DNA from: Klenkia soli
Lineage (GTDB): Bacteria; Actinomycetota; Actinomycetes; Mycobacteriales; Geodermatophilaceae
NCBI RefSeq assembly: GCF_900103975.1
Contig: NZ_FNIR01000021.1
Span: 1 to 40,368 of the forward strand
Direction of reading: 5' to 3'
DNA length: 40,368 nt
Positions within the stretch are counted from its first letter, which is position 1; each line of letters begins with the position of its first letter. A program made the translations under genes and the position numbers. Under the pieces are notes generated by a model. It was not told the origin of the DNA. It did no database searches and was given only the letters and a program-made list of their open reading frames with translations. Shown here in pieces: positions 15,596 to 23,675 of the stretch.

Positions 15596-16417
15596 TCAGC
15601 CCTGGGCGAGCTCGGCGAGGTGCTGGGTGTCCTGCCAGCCCTGCAGGCGGGACTCGTAGTCGGCCGACGCGATGCCCAGCGGCGCGGTGCCGAAGAAGAC
15701 GCGCAACGGCGGGGTGTCCATGTCCACCAGCTGCAGGACGGCGGCCGCGGAGGCCTCCGGGTCGCCGGGGGAGGAGACCCGGGCCTTGCGCTGCTCGGCG
15801 GCCTTCACCCGGAACTGGTCGTAGGCCGGGTTCGGGGTGGCGTGCTTGGCCGAGGCGCCCGGCCAGTCGGTGTCGAACCCGCCGGGCTCGATCAGCGTCA
15901 CGTGGATGCCGAAGTCGGCGACCTCCGCGGCGAGCGCCTGGGAGAAGCCCTCCAGCGCCCACTTCGAGGCGTTGTAGATGCCGATGTTCGGGAACGCGGA
16001 GATGCCGCCGATGCTGGACACCTGCAGCACGTGGCCCGAGCCCTGCTCGCGCAGGAAGGGCAGCGCCGCCTGGGTGACCCACAGCGCGCCGAACACGTTG
16101 GTCTCGAACTGGGCGCGGGCCTCGGCCTCCGAGATCTCCTCGATCATGCCGAACTGGCCGTAGCCGGCGTTGTTGACAACCACGTCCAGCCGGCCGAAGT
16201 GGGCGTGCGCGCGCTCGACGGCTGCGGAGGCAGCCGTCCGGTCGTCCACGTCGAGCTGGATCGGCAGGAGGCGGTCGCCGAAGCGGGCGGCCAGGTCCTC
16301 CAGCGATGCGGTGTCGCGGGCGGTCGCGGCGACGGCGTCCCCGCGCTCGAGGGCGGCGATGGTCCAGGCGCGGCCGAAGCCGCGGGACGCACCGGTGATG
16401 AACCAGGTCTTCGACAT
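15596..16417 (-). CDS. Short-chain dehydrogenase/reductase
   Basis: A 273-residue classical SDR. ITGASRGFGRAW (residues 7-18) binds the nucleotide, and VVNNAGYGQFG is the NNAG motif. The catalytic set is VSSIGG with YNASKWALEGF (Tyr and Lys present). LDVDD after the second strand suggests NAD(P) adenine contacts; the cofactor is not certain. The start is ATG 16417 because it places the glycine motif at the expected distance. An upstream ATG at 16456 would add 13 residues unlike the family. Substrate unknown. It converges on the serine hydrolase across the long inverted repeat. Confidence 0.85.
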   Translation of the reverse strand: MSKTWFITGASRGFGRAWTIAALERGDAVAATARDTASLEDLAARFGDRLLPIQLDVDDRTAASAAVERAHAHFGRLDVVVNNAGYGQFGMIEEISEAEARAQFETNVFGALWVTQAALPFLREQGSGHVLQVSSIGGISAFPNIGIYNASKWALEGFSQALAAEVADFGIHVTLIEPGGFDTDWPGASAKHATPNPAYDQFRVKAAEQRKARVSSPGDPEASAAAVLQLVDMDTPPLRVFFGTAPLGIASADYESRLQGWQDTQHLAELAQG

Positions 16418-16485
16418 GCCGGGCACAAGGCCCGGAGCGGGCGGGCTGTTCCGCACCGGCGAGGTGGGGACCAGCCCGCCCGGCC

Positions 16486-17760
16486 TCAGCGGCGGTCGTC
16501 GGGGTCGGCCGACGGGTGCTCGTCGGTGATGCGCGGCAGCTGAGCGGTGCCGGGCTCGTCGGTGCGGTAGGGCTCCTCGGTGGGGACCGGCGGCCGGTCG
16601 TAGGCCTGCTGCGGGTCGGGCGCCGCGGACGACCCGGTGGACCAGGGCTGCGGCTGGCCGTACTGGTCGCCGTACTGCTGGTCGCCGTACTGCTGCTGGT
16701 CCCCGTACTGCTGCTGGTCGCCGTACTGCTGGCCGTCGGGCTGCTCGGCGGCGTACTGCTGCTGGCCGTAGGACTGCCCGTAGCCGGGCTGCTGCGGGTC
16801 GGCGGACAGCTGCTGCGGGTCGTAGGCCTGGGTCGGGTGGTGACCCGACTGGTCGTAGGGCTGCTGGGCCGGGGCCGCCACGGCCTGCTGCTGCGCCGCG
16901 CGCTCGGCGGCGGCCCGCTCGTCGGCCATGCGCTGGGCCTCGGCCCGCTGGGCCTCCTGACGGCGCGACTCGGCCAGCTCGGCCTCCTGGCGCTCGCGCT
17001 CGGCCCGCTGGCGCTCCTCCTCGGCCCGGCGACGCTCGGCGGCGAACCGGTCGGCCTCGGCCTGCAGCACCTCACCGGCCGGGCGGGCCTGCTGGGCCTC
17101 GCGGCGCACGTTCGGGGCCTCGGCCTCGACCTTGGCCAGCGCGTTCTCCCAGCGCTGCCGCATCGGGACGATCCCGCCACCGCCCACGGCGACCACGACG
17201 ACGCCGACCACCGCCACGAGCACCGCGTAGAGGACGGCGTTGACGACGTTCTGGGCGATCTCGAGCTGGTTCAGGGCGGCGATCACGCCGAGGGCCAGCA
17301 CCACGGTCGAGGCGACGGTCGCCAGCGTGCGGGCGTAGGACAGCGACCCGAGGGCGTTCTGCACGACCAGCTTGACGGCGGCCGCGATGGCCGCGGCGAT
17401 CACCAGGATCAGGATCGCGACGAAGACCTTCGGGAGGTAGCCGATGATCGCGGCGAGGTAGTCGCTGATCGGGTTCTGCCCGAACACCCCGAACGCGGTC
17501 GAGAGCACGAAGAGCATGACCGCGTAGAAGACGATCTTCGCCAGGATCTGCGAGGCGTCGTACTGGGAGCCGGCGAGCAGCTTGCGGATGCCGCCGCGCT
17601 CGACGGCGCGGTCGAAGCCGACCTTCTCGAGGACCTTCACCAGCAGCTTCTCCAGCGCCTTGGCGATGAAGTACCCGATCACCAGGATGATGGCCGCGAG
17701 CAGCAGCTTGGGCAGGAACGTCACGATGTCGCCGAGCGCGTTCCGGAGCGAGTCGCCCAT
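16486..17760 (-). CDS. MscS/CmpX-like 'conserved TM helix' membrane protein with Q/Y/G-rich tail
   Basis: A 424-residue protein. Residues 1-200 hold about five membrane segments arranged as repeats (PKLLLAAIILVIGYFIAKAL and PKVFVAILILVIAAAIAAAV are cognate). This matches the conserved-TM-helix family related to mechanosensitive channels and cyanobacterial CmpX. Residues about 215-295 form a long, highly charged helix rich in R, E and A, probably a coiled coil. The remaining tail is disordered, with tandem QQYGD units, then proline and acidic residues. GGAGG lies 8 nt before ATG 17760. It probably acts in osmotic or envelope mechanosensing; the function of the repeat tail is unknown. Confidence 0.75.
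   Translation of the reverse strand: MGDSLRNALGDIVTFLPKLLLAAIILVIGYFIAKALEKLLVKVLEKVGFDRAVERGGIRKLLAGSQYDASQILAKIVFYAVMLFVLSTAFGVFGQNPISDYLAAIIGYLPKVFVAILILVIAAAIAAAVKLVVQNALGSLSYARTLATVASTVVLALGVIAALNQLEIAQNVVNAVLYAVLVAVVGVVVVAVGGGGIVPMRQRWENALAKVEAEAPNVRREAQQARPAGEVLQAEADRFAAERRRAEEERQRAERERQEAELAESRRQEAQRAEAQRMADERAAAERAAQQQAVAAPAQQPYDQSGHHPTQAYDPQQLSADPQQPGYGQSYGQQQYAAEQPDGQQYGDQQQYGDQQQYGDQQYGDQYGQPQPWSTGSSAAPDPQQAYDRPPVPTEEPYRTDEPGTAQLPRITDEHPSADPDDRR
16655..16731 (-). repeat. Tandem QQYGD-coding repeats
   Basis: Several near-identical 18-21-bp units (forward CTGCTGGTCGCCGTACTG and variants) encode consecutive QQYGD/QYGD motifs in the membrane protein's tail. Such in-frame repeats are prone to copy-number change by slippage. 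Confidence 0.75.
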
Positions 17761-17835
17761 GTCGGACCTCCGAGATCGGGGTGGGTGTGCTCTGGACACC
17801 CTGCCCCACGTGGAGCCGCTCCACCTGTCGAGCGC

Positions 17836-18279
17836 TCAGCGCCGTGGCCGCCCGATGCCGACCAGGTAGAGGGTCAGCAGCACCGCACCGGGGGACAGCA
17901 CGAACAGCGGCCACGGGAAGACCAGGTCGCCGGTGCCCAGGCTGACCGCGCCCCAGGTCACGACGTTCACCACGAACGCGCACACCCAGATGGTCGACAG
18001 CACCCGCATGGCGGTGCCGCCACCGGTGTCGCTGAAGACGTGTGCGCGCACGTCCTGCCGGGACGCCGCGGTCATCTCGGGAGGGGGCAGCGGCCCGAGG
18101 TCGGCGGTGACCGCCGCCAGGTCGGCGCGGGTCCTGGCGGCCCAGGTCAGCGCGGCCCGCTGGTCGAACTCGCCCAGCTCCAGCTGCCCGACCTCCACGG
18201 CGCGGCGCAGCCGGGTCTCGACCAGCGCGCGCTCGGCGTCGGACACCCGCAGCTGCGACGGCGGTACCGGATCGGTCAC
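17836..18279 (-). CDS. DUF1707 domain membrane protein
   Basis: A 147-residue protein. The N-terminal about 55 residues (PPSQLRVSDAERALVETRLR, then LGEFDQRAALTWAARTRADL) are a DUF1707 domain, a short helical domain common in actinobacterial membrane proteins. Two hydrophobic segments follow (VLSTIWVCAFVVNVVTWGAV and PWPLFVLSPGAVLLTLYLVG). GTG 18279 is preferred because family members usually begin VTDPVPPS…; an ATG at 18288 would add three residues. Function unknown. Confidence 0.75.
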   Translation of the reverse strand: MTDPVPPSQLRVSDAERALVETRLRRAVEVGQLELGEFDQRAALTWAARTRADLAAVTADLGPLPPPEMTAASRQDVRAHVFSDTGGGTAMRVLSTIWVCAFVVNVVTWGAVSLGTGDLVFPWPLFVLSPGAVLLTLYLVGIGRPRR

Positions 18280-18322
18280 GAGCAGCATCCTGGCACCCCG
18301 GCGGACCACCCCGCCGAGGACG

Positions 18323-18366
18323 GTCACCGCACCTCGTCACCGCAGTCACCGCACCTCGTCACCGCA
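18323..18366. repeat. Two perfect 22-bp tandem repeats
   Basis: The 22-bp unit (GTCACCGCACCTCGTCACCG plus CA) occurs twice head-to-tail without mismatch. It lies between the DUF1707 gene and the stop of the next membrane protein gene. Each unit itself contains GTCACCGCA twice around CCTC. It is probably a slippage product, with no evident function. Confidence 0.8.
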
Positions 18367-18378
18367 CCGGGCGACCGC

Positions 18379-19026
18379 TCAGCCCGGCCAGGGCACGCCG
18401 CCGACCAGGGCGAGGGTGACCGGGATGCCGAGGGTCACCACCGCGCTGCCGGCCACGGCCACCGCGCGGGCGGGCAGGCCGTCGAGGCGGGTGCGCACCC
18501 CCCACGCGAGCAGCGCGCAACCGCCGGCGGCCGACGAGGTCCAGTACAGCGCGCTGGGCGAGGGGTCGAGCACGGTCAGGCCGTACCAGGCCTCGCCCAC
18601 CAGCACCCCGGCCAGTCCGGCGACCCCCAGGGCGGCCAGGACGTCGCGCCGGTGCCGCAGCCACGACGCCCCGAGCCCGACCAGCGGACCGGCCACGAAG
18701 CCGATCGCGACCCAGCGGTTGTGCGGGTCGATCGGGTAGCTGAGTCCGCGGGTGGCCGACAGCAGCGCGTAGCCCACGTTCAGCGCCAGGTAGGCACCTG
18801 CCCCCAGGACGGCGGCCGGCAACGGTCGGACCCGGCTCCACCCGACCGCTGCGGCGGTGATCAGGGTCCACGCACCCGCGGAGTTGGCCAGCGGCGCCAG
18901 TTGCTGGGGCAGCCACCCCTGAGCGGCCGCGGTGACCGCCCCGAGGACGGCGGCCGCGACGAGGGCCGCGCCTGCCCGGACCCAGGGTGCGGCCGTGGTG
19001 GTCGGTGGCGTCGCCGTGCTGGTCAT
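18379..19026 (-). CDS. Multi-spanning membrane protein (DUF6518-like)
   Basis: A 215-residue protein with about six to seven hydrophobic segments spread evenly and short loops (e.g. AALVAAAVLGAVTAAAQ, VAIGFVAGPLVGLGAS, AVVTLGIPVTLALVGG). ALLSATRGLSYPIDPHNRWV resembles the DUF6518 proteins of streptomycetes, but this is from memory. ATG 19026 follows GGGAG; the open frame continues upstream in low-complexity sequence that does not look like protein. Function unknown. Confidence 0.65.
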   Translation of the reverse strand: MTSTATPPTTTAAPWVRAGAALVAAAVLGAVTAAAQGWLPQQLAPLANSAGAWTLITAAAVGWSRVRPLPAAVLGAGAYLALNVGYALLSATRGLSYPIDPHNRWVAIGFVAGPLVGLGASWLRHRRDVLAALGVAGLAGVLVGEAWYGLTVLDPSPSALYWTSSAAGGCALLAWGVRTRLDGLPARAVAVAGSAVVTLGIPVTLALVGGVPWPG

Positions 19027-19196
19027 CCGTGCTCCCGCCCCGTGGTCGCCGGGTGCATCCCGGCCGGGACCAGGGTCGCTCCGGGAGGGCCGGGTCGGCG
19101 TCGTCCGGGGGGACGATCCCGGGCCGGCCGCCGTCCACCCGGGGGACGACCCGTCGCGCTGCAGCTCCACGACGGGCCAGGTGATCGCGGGTGGGA

Positions 19197-19883
19197 CTAC
19201 GAGCGGCGACCCAGGAGGTAGCCGACCAGGACGCCGAGCAGGGTGAGCGCGGCGCCGCCGGCCGCGGCCAGCGCGAGCTCGACGGGGGCGGACCCGGTGG
19301 ACGACGGGGCAGCCGGGGCGGCGAAGCGGGTCGGGGCCGCCGACGAGGTGCTCTCGGGCGTCGACCCGCCGTGCACGGCGGTGTCGCTGACGGCGGCGGC
19401 CGAGGGCGTCACGTTCGCGTTGACCGGGGCCTGGACGGCGGGGGCCGTGCCGGTCAGCTCGGCGTCGATGGCGGAGAAGAACTGGCCGGCCAGCCGCTTG
19501 GCCACCCCGGTGATCATGCGCTGGCCGACGCCGGCCACCGCACCGCCGACGACGGCGTCGGCGTCGTAGGTCAGCTTGGTGCCGCCGTCGACCTCCTCGA
19601 GCGTGATCGGCACGGTCGCCCGCACCGAGCCGGGGCCGCCGGAGCCCGAGGCGTGCATGACGTACCGGGTGGGCTCCTGCTTGTCGGTCAGCTTGACCTC
19701 CCCGGCGTAGACGCCGCGGATGGCGCCGACGCCGACGGAGACGGTCATCGCGTACTCGTCCTCGCCGGTGCGCTCGAGGCCCTGGCAGCCGGGGATGGTG
19801 CGGGCCAGCACGGCCGGGTCGGTGATCGCGGCCCAGACCTTCGCCGGGGGCGCGGACAGGGTGGCGGTGCCGTCGAGCTTCAC
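19197..19883 (-). CDS. CoxG-like SRPBCC protein with C-terminal membrane anchor
   Basis: A 228-residue protein. Residues 1-145 (VKLDGTATLSAPPAKVWAAI … IPGCQGLER … KLTYDADAVVGGAVAGVGQR) are a CoxG/SRPBCC domain, a hydrophobic-pocket fold found with molybdenum hydroxylases. A Ser/Ala/Pro-rich linker of about 50 residues follows, then one membrane helix (ALAAAGGAALTLLGVLVGYL) and a basic end (GRRS). The start overlaps the large-subunit stop by 4 nt (GTGA), so it is the last gene of the five-gene operon. In CO dehydrogenase systems CoxG helps attach the enzyme to the membrane. By inference this one tethers the hydroxylase near the respiratory chain. Confidence 0.85.
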   Translation of the reverse strand: MKLDGTATLSAPPAKVWAAITDPAVLARTIPGCQGLERTGEDEYAMTVSVGVGAIRGVYAGEVKLTDKQEPTRYVMHASGSGGPGSVRATVPITLEEVDGGTKLTYDADAVVGGAVAGVGQRMITGVAKRLAGQFFSAIDAELTGTAPAVQAPVNANVTPSAAAVSDTAVHGGSTPESTSSAAPTRFAAPAAPSSTGSAPVELALAAAGGAALTLLGVLVGYLLGRRS

Positions 19884-22291
19884 GCGGGGACTCCAGGGGT
19901 AGCGGCGGGGACGCGCTCGGCGTCGGGGTTGCGGACCAGGTCGTAGAGCTCGGTGGGGGAGATGGGCATGGCCGCGATGCGCACGGCCACGGCGTCCTCG
20001 ATGGCCGAGGCGATGCAGGCCGTGCCCGGGATGACGCCGGCCTCGCCGGCGCCCTTCAGCCCCAGCGGGTTCAGCGGGGACGGGGTCTCCTGGTGGTCGA
20101 TGACCACGTCGGGGACCTCGCTGGCGTAGGGCATGAGGAAGTCCATGAACGAGGCGTTCTGCAGCTGGCCGTCGGCGTCGTAGGCCATGCGCTCGTACAG
20201 CGCACCGCCCACGCCCTGGGCGACCCCGCCGTGCACCTGGCCCTCGACGATCATCGGGTTCACGATGTTGCCGCAGTCGTGCACCACGGCGTAGTCGACG
20301 ACGTCGATCTCCCAGGTGGTCGGGTCGATCTCCACCACCGCGGCGTGCGCCCCGGAGGCGAAGGTGGACCGGATCGGGGAGTAGTAGTCGACGTGCTCGA
20401 GACCGGGGGCGTCGCCGACCGCGACCGGCGGCTTGCTGTCGTCGCCCGGGCCGGCGAACTGGGTGGCCTGCCGGGCGGCCTCGTCGAAGGCGTAGCGCAG
20501 CGGGTTGCTCAGCACGGCCACGGTGCGCAGCGGGATCGCCGTCCCCGGGGTGCCCTTGACCTGCACGACGCCCTCGTCGATCTCGAGGTCGTCGGGGTCG
20601 GCCTCCAGGATCTCGGCGGCGATCCGCAGCGCCTTGGCCCGCACCCCGCGGGCGGCCAGCGCGATGGCGTTGCCGCTCATCACCGCGGCGCGGGAGGCGA
20701 AGGTGCCCACCGCGTAGCCGAAGCGCCGGGTGTCGCCGGTGACCACCTCGATGTCCTCGATGGGGACGCCGAGCTCGGAGGCGACGATCTGGGCGAACGC
20801 GGTCTCGTGGCCCTGGCCCTGCGAGGTGAGGCCGGTGGAGACCAGCACCTTGCCGCTGCCGAGGACCTGCACGTGGCCGCCCTCGTAGGGGCCGGGGCCG
20901 GTGCCCTCGACGTACATGGCCATGCCGATGCCCAGCTGCTTGCCGCGCGAGGCGGCCTCGACCCGGCGCTCCTCGGCCCGGTCCCAGCCGACCAGCGCGA
21001 TGAGCTTGTCCAGCAGGCCCTCGTAGTTGCCGGAGTCGTAGATGACCGGCCGGCCGTCCTGGAACGTCAGGTGGTGGTCGTAGGGGAACTGGTCGGGCTG
21101 GATCAGGTTGCGCCGGCGCACCTCGGCACGGTCCAGCCCGAGGTCCTGGGCGATCCGGTCCATGGTGCGTTCCATCGCGTAGCAGCCCTGCGGGCGACCG
21201 GCGCCGCGGTAGGGCGTGACGATGACGGTGTTGGTGTAGACGCTGTCGATGCGCACCCGGTACACCGGGATCGCGTACGGGCCCACCAGCTGGGTGGCCG
21301 TCACGATCGGCACGATGATCCCGTAGGGGGTGTAGGCGCCGTTGTCGTGCCAGCCCCGGACGTCGAGCGCGGTGACCCGGCCCTCGTCGTCGTAGCCGAC
21401 GGTGATCTCCTGCCGCTGCTCGCGCTCGTGCGCCGAGGAGATGAAGTGCTCGCGGCGGTCCTCGGCCCAGTGCACGGGCTGGCCCAGCGCGATGGCGGCC
21501 ATCGGCACCAGCAGCTCCTCGGGCCACGGGTGCACGATCTTGACGCCGAACCCGCCGCCGACGTCGGGGGCGACGACCTCGACCTTCTCCAGCGACAGCT
21601 GCAGCTTGGCCGCGACGGCCGCGCGCACCGACGTGGAGGCCTGGGTGGAGGTGTGCACCCGCAGCGACGAGTCGTCGTGGTTCCACACCGCGTGCACGCC
21701 TTTGCCCTCCATGGGCATGCAGGCGCTGCGCTCGATGTACTGGGTGAAGCTCAGCGTGTGCGCCGACGCCGCCAGCGCGGCCTCGACGTCGCCGGTCTCC
21801 TGGTGGTGCCGGGCCGCGACGTTGTCGGGCACGTCCTCGTGGACGGCGTGGGTGGCCGCACGGGCGGCGTCGACGCCCACGACCACCGGCAGCTCCTCGT
21901 AGGAGACGGTGATCCGGTCGCAGACGTCCTCGGCGATGTACCGGTCGGTGGCCACCACCATCACCACGGCCTCGCCCACGTGCTGGACGACGTCGCGGGC
22001 CAGCGGGTAGCCGGTGCGCGGCGCGGTGAGCTGGGGGTGCGGGATGAGCACCGGCAGCGGCTCGGCCATCGGGCCGACCAGGTCCTCGTAGGTGTAGATC
22101 GCGATGACGCCCTCGACGTCCAGCGCGGCGTCGACGTCGATGCCGAGGATGCGGGCGTGCGCGTACGGGCTGCGCACGAAGGCCGCCGCCGCCGCGCCGT
22201 GCCCGATGTCGTCGGTGTACCGGCCGCGGCCGGTGATCAACCGCAGGTCCTCGCGCCGGCGGACCGGCTCGCCCATCAGCTTCGTGGTCAC
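19880..22291 (-). CDS. Molybdenum hydroxylase large subunit (CoxL-like, form II type)
   Basis: An 803-residue molybdopterin-cytosine-dinucleotide subunit of the xanthine oxidase family. VAPDVGGGFGVKI, TPYRGAGRPQGCYAMERTMD and GLKGAGEAGVIPGTA (catalytic Glu near residue 750) are diagnostic. The active-site loop reads PYRGAGR (near residue 360), not the AYRCSFR loop of true CO dehydrogenases, so CO is not the substrate. It hydroxylates a heterocycle or aldehyde using water. In this operon, with an NCS2 permease and a barbiturase elsewhere under the same motif, uracil/thymine dehydrogenase is my best guess. GTG 22291 overlaps the small-subunit stop by 4 nt. Confidence 0.9.
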   Translation of the reverse strand: MTTKLMGEPVRRREDLRLITGRGRYTDDIGHGAAAAAFVRSPYAHARILGIDVDAALDVEGVIAIYTYEDLVGPMAEPLPVLIPHPQLTAPRTGYPLARDVVQHVGEAVVMVVATDRYIAEDVCDRITVSYEELPVVVGVDAARAATHAVHEDVPDNVAARHHQETGDVEAALAASAHTLSFTQYIERSACMPMEGKGVHAVWNHDDSSLRVHTSTQASTSVRAAVAAKLQLSLEKVEVVAPDVGGGFGVKIVHPWPEELLVPMAAIALGQPVHWAEDRREHFISSAHEREQRQEITVGYDDEGRVTALDVRGWHDNGAYTPYGIIVPIVTATQLVGPYAIPVYRVRIDSVYTNTVIVTPYRGAGRPQGCYAMERTMDRIAQDLGLDRAEVRRRNLIQPDQFPYDHHLTFQDGRPVIYDSGNYEGLLDKLIALVGWDRAEERRVEAASRGKQLGIGMAMYVEGTGPGPYEGGHVQVLGSGKVLVSTGLTSQGQGHETAFAQIVASELGVPIEDIEVVTGDTRRFGYAVGTFASRAAVMSGNAIALAARGVRAKALRIAAEILEADPDDLEIDEGVVQVKGTPGTAIPLRTVAVLSNPLRYAFDEAARQATQFAGPGDDSKPPVAVGDAPGLEHVDYYSPIRSTFASGAHAAVVEIDPTTWEIDVVDYAVVHDCGNIVNPMIVEGQVHGGVAQGVGGALYERMAYDADGQLQNASFMDFLMPYASEVPDVVIDHQETPSPLNPLGLKGAGEAGVIPGTACIASAIEDAVAVRIAAMPISPTELYDLVRNPDAERVPAATPGVPA

Positions 22292-22815
22292 TCCGCGGCC
22301 TCCTTCATGAGCCCCGCGGCGTGCCGGCAGGCCTTCTTGATGTTGGCGTAGCCGGTGCACCGGCAGAGGTTGCCGCCGACGATCTCGTCGACCTCGTCCT
22401 CGGTGATGTCGGTGCTGCGGTCCCGGGCCTCGAGGCCAGCGGCCATGGTCATCAGGAAGCCCGGGGTGCAGAAGCCGCACTGCAGGGCGTGGCACTCGCG
22501 GAAGGCCTCCTGCACCGGGTGCAGGACCTCCCCGCCCCGTCCGTCGTCGCGGGCCAGGCCCTCGACGGTGGTGACGGCCTTGCCGTCGACCTGCACGGCC
22601 AGCACCAGGCACGAGCGCACCGGGGTTCCGTCGACCAGCACCGTGCAGGCGCCGCAGACGCCGTGCTCGCAGCCGACGTGGGTGCCGGTCAGCTGCAGGT
22701 CGTGCCGCAGCGCGTCGGACAGCAGCCGGCGGACCGGCACCGTGGTTTCACGTGGCACACCGTTGACGGTCACGGTGATGGCCCGTTCGGTGGAGACGGT
22801 CGTGGGTTCGGTCAT
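22288..22815 (-). CDS. Molybdenum hydroxylase [2Fe-2S] subunit (CoxS-like)
   Basis: A 175-residue electron-transfer subunit with two [2Fe-2S] clusters. The plant-ferredoxin-type domain has CEHGVCGACTVLVDG plus Cys69 (Cys49, 54, 57, 69). The helical C-terminal domain has LQCGFCTPGF and GNLCRCTGYANI, the second cluster. It carries electrons from the molybdenum site to FAD in the M subunit. It starts at ATG 22815, overlapping the FAD-subunit stop (ATGA), and ends in a GTGA overlap with the large subunit, so the three are made together. Slightly long for the family because of about 10 extra N-terminal residues. Confidence 0.95.
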   Translation of the reverse strand: MTEPTTVSTERAITVTVNGVPRETTVPVRRLLSDALRHDLQLTGTHVGCEHGVCGACTVLVDGTPVRSCLVLAVQVDGKAVTTVEGLARDDGRGGEVLHPVQEAFRECHALQCGFCTPGFLMTMAAGLEARDRSTDITEDEVDEIVGGNLCRCTGYANIKKACRHAAGLMKEAAE

Positions 22816-23675
22816 CGGACCAGGGCCTCCTGTGCTGCGCGGGCGAGCGTGCGTTCGGTGAGGACGCCGACCAGCAGCCGGCGGTAGTCCGCGCTGGCGT
22901 GCAGGTCGCCGTCCGGGTCGACGAGCGTGCGGGCCAGGGCGCCGGCGGCGGCCCAGTCGGCGGTGGCGGCGGGTTGGCCGACGAGGGCGTCGGTCAGGTC
23001 GTGCACCTCGGGGACGAGCCCCACGGAGATGTAGGTGGCCCGGGCCGAGACGACCCTCGAGTCGTCGTCGAGGGTGACGGTCACACCCGCGCCGCAGACG
23101 GCGTAGTCGCCCTTGCGGCGGGAGACCTCCTCGAAGGCGGTGCCCGAGCGCGGCGGCAGCGCGGGGAAGAAGGCCTCGGTGACGACGGCCGGGCCGTGCA
23201 CCGAGGTCTCCAGCGGCCCGACGAAGAAGTCGGCCCAGTCGACGGCGGAGGACCCGGCGGGGGTGGCGACGGTGACGGAGCCACCGGTCAGCGCCAGCAC
23301 GGAGGTCATCTCGCCGGAGGGGTCGGCGTGCGCGATGGAACCGACGGTCGTGCCGCGGTTGCGGATCGCGGGGTGGGCGACGTTCGCGGTCGCCCGGGCC
23401 AGCAGCGGTTGCACCCGCGCGGCCTCGGCGTGGTGCAGCAGCTGGACGTGCCGCACGAGGGCCCCGACCCGGACCCCGTCGTCGGTGACGACGACGGAGT
23501 CCAGGCCGGGCACCTGGTTGATGTCCACCAGCGTGGCCGGCGAGGCCAGGCGCATGGACAGCAGGGGGAGCAACGACTGCCCTCCGGCCAACACCTTGGC
23601 GCCGTCGTCGGCGAGGAGGGTCAGCGCCTCGTCGAGCGAGGTGGGGTCGGCGTAGCCGAAGGGCGCGGGCTTCAC
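22812..23675 (-). CDS. Molybdenum hydroxylase FAD subunit (CoxM-like)
   Basis: A 287-residue FAD-binding subunit. LAGGQSLLPLLSMRLASP (about residues 30-47) and NRGTTVGSIAHADPSGE (about 105-121) are the two FAD-contact motifs of the CoxM/xanthine dehydrogenase FAD domain. GDYAVCGAGVTV belongs to the C-terminal domain. It receives electrons from the iron-sulfur subunit and passes them to an external acceptor. GTG 23675 overlaps the permease stop by 4 nt (GTGA). The order permease-M-S-L-G, with every junction overlapping, suggests a single tightly coupled operon. Confidence 0.93.
   Translation of the reverse strand: MKPAPFGYADPTSLDEALTLLADDGAKVLAGGQSLLPLLSMRLASPATLVDINQVPGLDSVVVTDDGVRVGALVRHVQLLHHAEAARVQPLLARATANVAHPAIRNRGTTVGSIAHADPSGEMTSVLALTGGSVTVATPAGSSAVDWADFFVGPLETSVHGPAVVTEAFFPALPPRSGTAFEEVSRRKGDYAVCGAGVTVTLDDDSRVVSARATYISVGLVPEVHDLTDALVGQPAATADWAAAGALARTLVDPDGDLHASADYRRLLVGVLTERTLARAAQEALVR

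Noticed and set aside
20093-22351. Long plus-strand open frame opposite the molybdenum hydroxylase large subunit
   Set aside because: Same antisense effect; repetitive Val/Gly/Asp/His composition with no family motif.
19197-23675. Carbon monoxide dehydrogenase operon (coxMSL-G)
   Set aside because: The large-subunit loop reads PYRGAGR, not the AYRCSFR of true CO dehydrogenases, and no coxDEF genes are next to it. Annotated as a related molybdenum hydroxylase.
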